Positions 53,591-54,240 of a stretch of DNA of 54,240 nt are shown one piece after another. The number at the start of each line of letters is the position of its first letter. Position 1 is the stretch's first letter. Both the position numbers and the translations under genes were made by a program. The notes beneath the pieces are model-generated. The model saw only the letters and a list, made by a program, of their open reading frames with translations, did no database searches and had not been told where the DNA came from. The DNA lies in NCBI GenBank assembly GCA_900320345.1, contig ONRZ01000003.1:1-54240 (forward strand), in the 5' to 3' direction. This stretch comes from an uncultured Lachnospiraceae bacterium. Its GTDB lineage: Bacteria > Bacillota > Clostridia > Lachnospirales > Lachnospiraceae.

Positions 53591-54240
53591 TTATATGATC
53601 TTTCCTTCCCTGATAAGACGCAGCAGGACATCGGCTATCTGAGGATCAAACTGCTTGCCCTTGTTGGTCTCTATCTCCCTGAAAATATCCTCTTTCGTAA
53701 GCTTGTTCCTGTACACCCTGTTTGAATTCATCGCATCAAAAGAATCAGCAACACAGATCATCCTGGCGATAAGAGGTATATCCTCGCCTGCCCTTCCTTC
53801 GGGATAGCCCTTGCCGTCATACCTTTCATGATGATATCTCGCACCTTCACCAACATTATTAAGGCTCTTGAAGCTGCTCAATATATCTCCGCCTATCCGT
53901 TCGTATAAGGGTCCTTCGCATCGATAAATCCCGTAAATGTCTCGATCGATTCCTGGATGATCTCATTATCCCGCTCATGCCTCTCGTTATATTTGCGGAT
54001 CTGAGCTGAGGTGATGGCGAAGATGATAAGCGCTATCAGCCAGATCGCCAGACCGACAAGAGATATGATGAACAACGGCTCGTTCCTTAGAAGCCGGTGG
54101 AAGGTATATTCTATATCAAGCGTCGTGCCGCTTATATCCTTTCCTATCGCAACATACAGGATGATACCCGGAGTCGTTCCCTCATAAGGTTCGATCGGAA
54201 CTTCCATCGCATTTACATTGGAACTGGGGATATATACAAG
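53591..54240 (-). pseudogene. HD-GYP c-di-GMP phosphodiesterase gene, broken by an internal deletion; continues past right edge
   Basis: Two frames carry the two ends of one protein. The upstream part (54240-53893) encodes an outside sensor end, one membrane helix (LFIISLVGLAIWLIALIIF) and the opening of an HD-GYP domain (ESIETFTGFIDAKDPYTNG), then a TAG. The downstream part (from about 53907 in another frame) resumes as RIGGDILSSFKSLNNVGEGA, then HHERYDGKGYP and ARMICVADSFDAMNSNRVYR, ending 17 bp before the sensor gene. Roughly 70 residues are missing, including the HD dyad and the first metal His. Any product would lack catalysis. Confidence 0.85.

Overview
The window looks like a chromosomal segment of a Gram-positive anaerobe of class Clostridia, most probably family Lachnospiraceae. 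The evidence is moderate GC, strong AGGAGG-type ribosome binding sites, many lipobox-bearing surface lipoproteins, several GGDEF proteins, a FeoA-FeoA-FeoB-Cys-rich-peptide locus, and families common in that group (YqeY, AIM24, DUF4428/SHOCT, TIGR01212 radical SAM). The family assignment is inference; no rRNA, tRNA, CRISPR array or phage is visible.

Layout. 0-4.3 kb: a TetR-controlled export operon (MFS, TetR, two-module FtsX-type ABC permease running off the left edge) with a 17-bp palindromic operator just downstream of its promoter. 4.4-8.2 kb: YqeY, a decayed cyclophilin-like gene end, a MATE transporter fused to an RsbW-like ATPase domain, and a DUF362 protein. 8.2-11.5 kb: a Zn/Mn uptake locus (small His/Cys membrane protein, His-rich binding lipoprotein, permease, lipoprotein) with no ATPase gene and a frameshifted last gene. 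11.5-17.2 kb: a six-gene operon of membrane protein, ABC-2 exporter (ATPase and two permeases), histidine kinase and NarL-type regulator. 17.4-20.3 kb: class II aldolase, a small HAD hydrolase with a partner, and a His/Ser-rich zinc-ribbon membrane protein. 20.3-30 kb: signalling genes (a GGDEF protein, a hybrid kinase, a GGDEF-EAL protein) with a radical SAM enzyme, an SGNH hydrolase, and a PHP phosphoesterase and nicotinamidase-like hydrolase now separated by palindromic repeats. 30-34.7 kb: SUKH protein, large lipoprotein, CorA-like transporter, DUF4428/SHOCT protein. 34.7-38 kb: the feo iron-uptake operon under a consensus promoter filled with DtxR-like operators. 38-40.3 kb: GGDEF protein and histidine phosphatase. 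40.4-50 kb: a six-gene operon of four lipoproteins, a zinc-ribbon/Pro-rich membrane protein and an AIM24 protein, with a fifth lipoprotein divergent to it. 50-54.2 kb: NarL regulator, kinase, a kinase-like sensor without an ATPase domain, and an HD-GYP gene broken by internal deletion.

The themes are metal homeostasis (Zn, Fe, Mg/divalent), envelope lipoproteins, and c-di-GMP and two-component signalling. The signals most worth pursuing are: the lipoprotein/zinc-ribbon/AIM24 operon; the MATE-ATPase fusion; the palindromic repeat insertion that appears to have split a translationally coupled gene pair; the feo promoter architecture; and three decayed genes (HD-GYP, zinc-locus lipoprotein, cyclophilin-like remnant).
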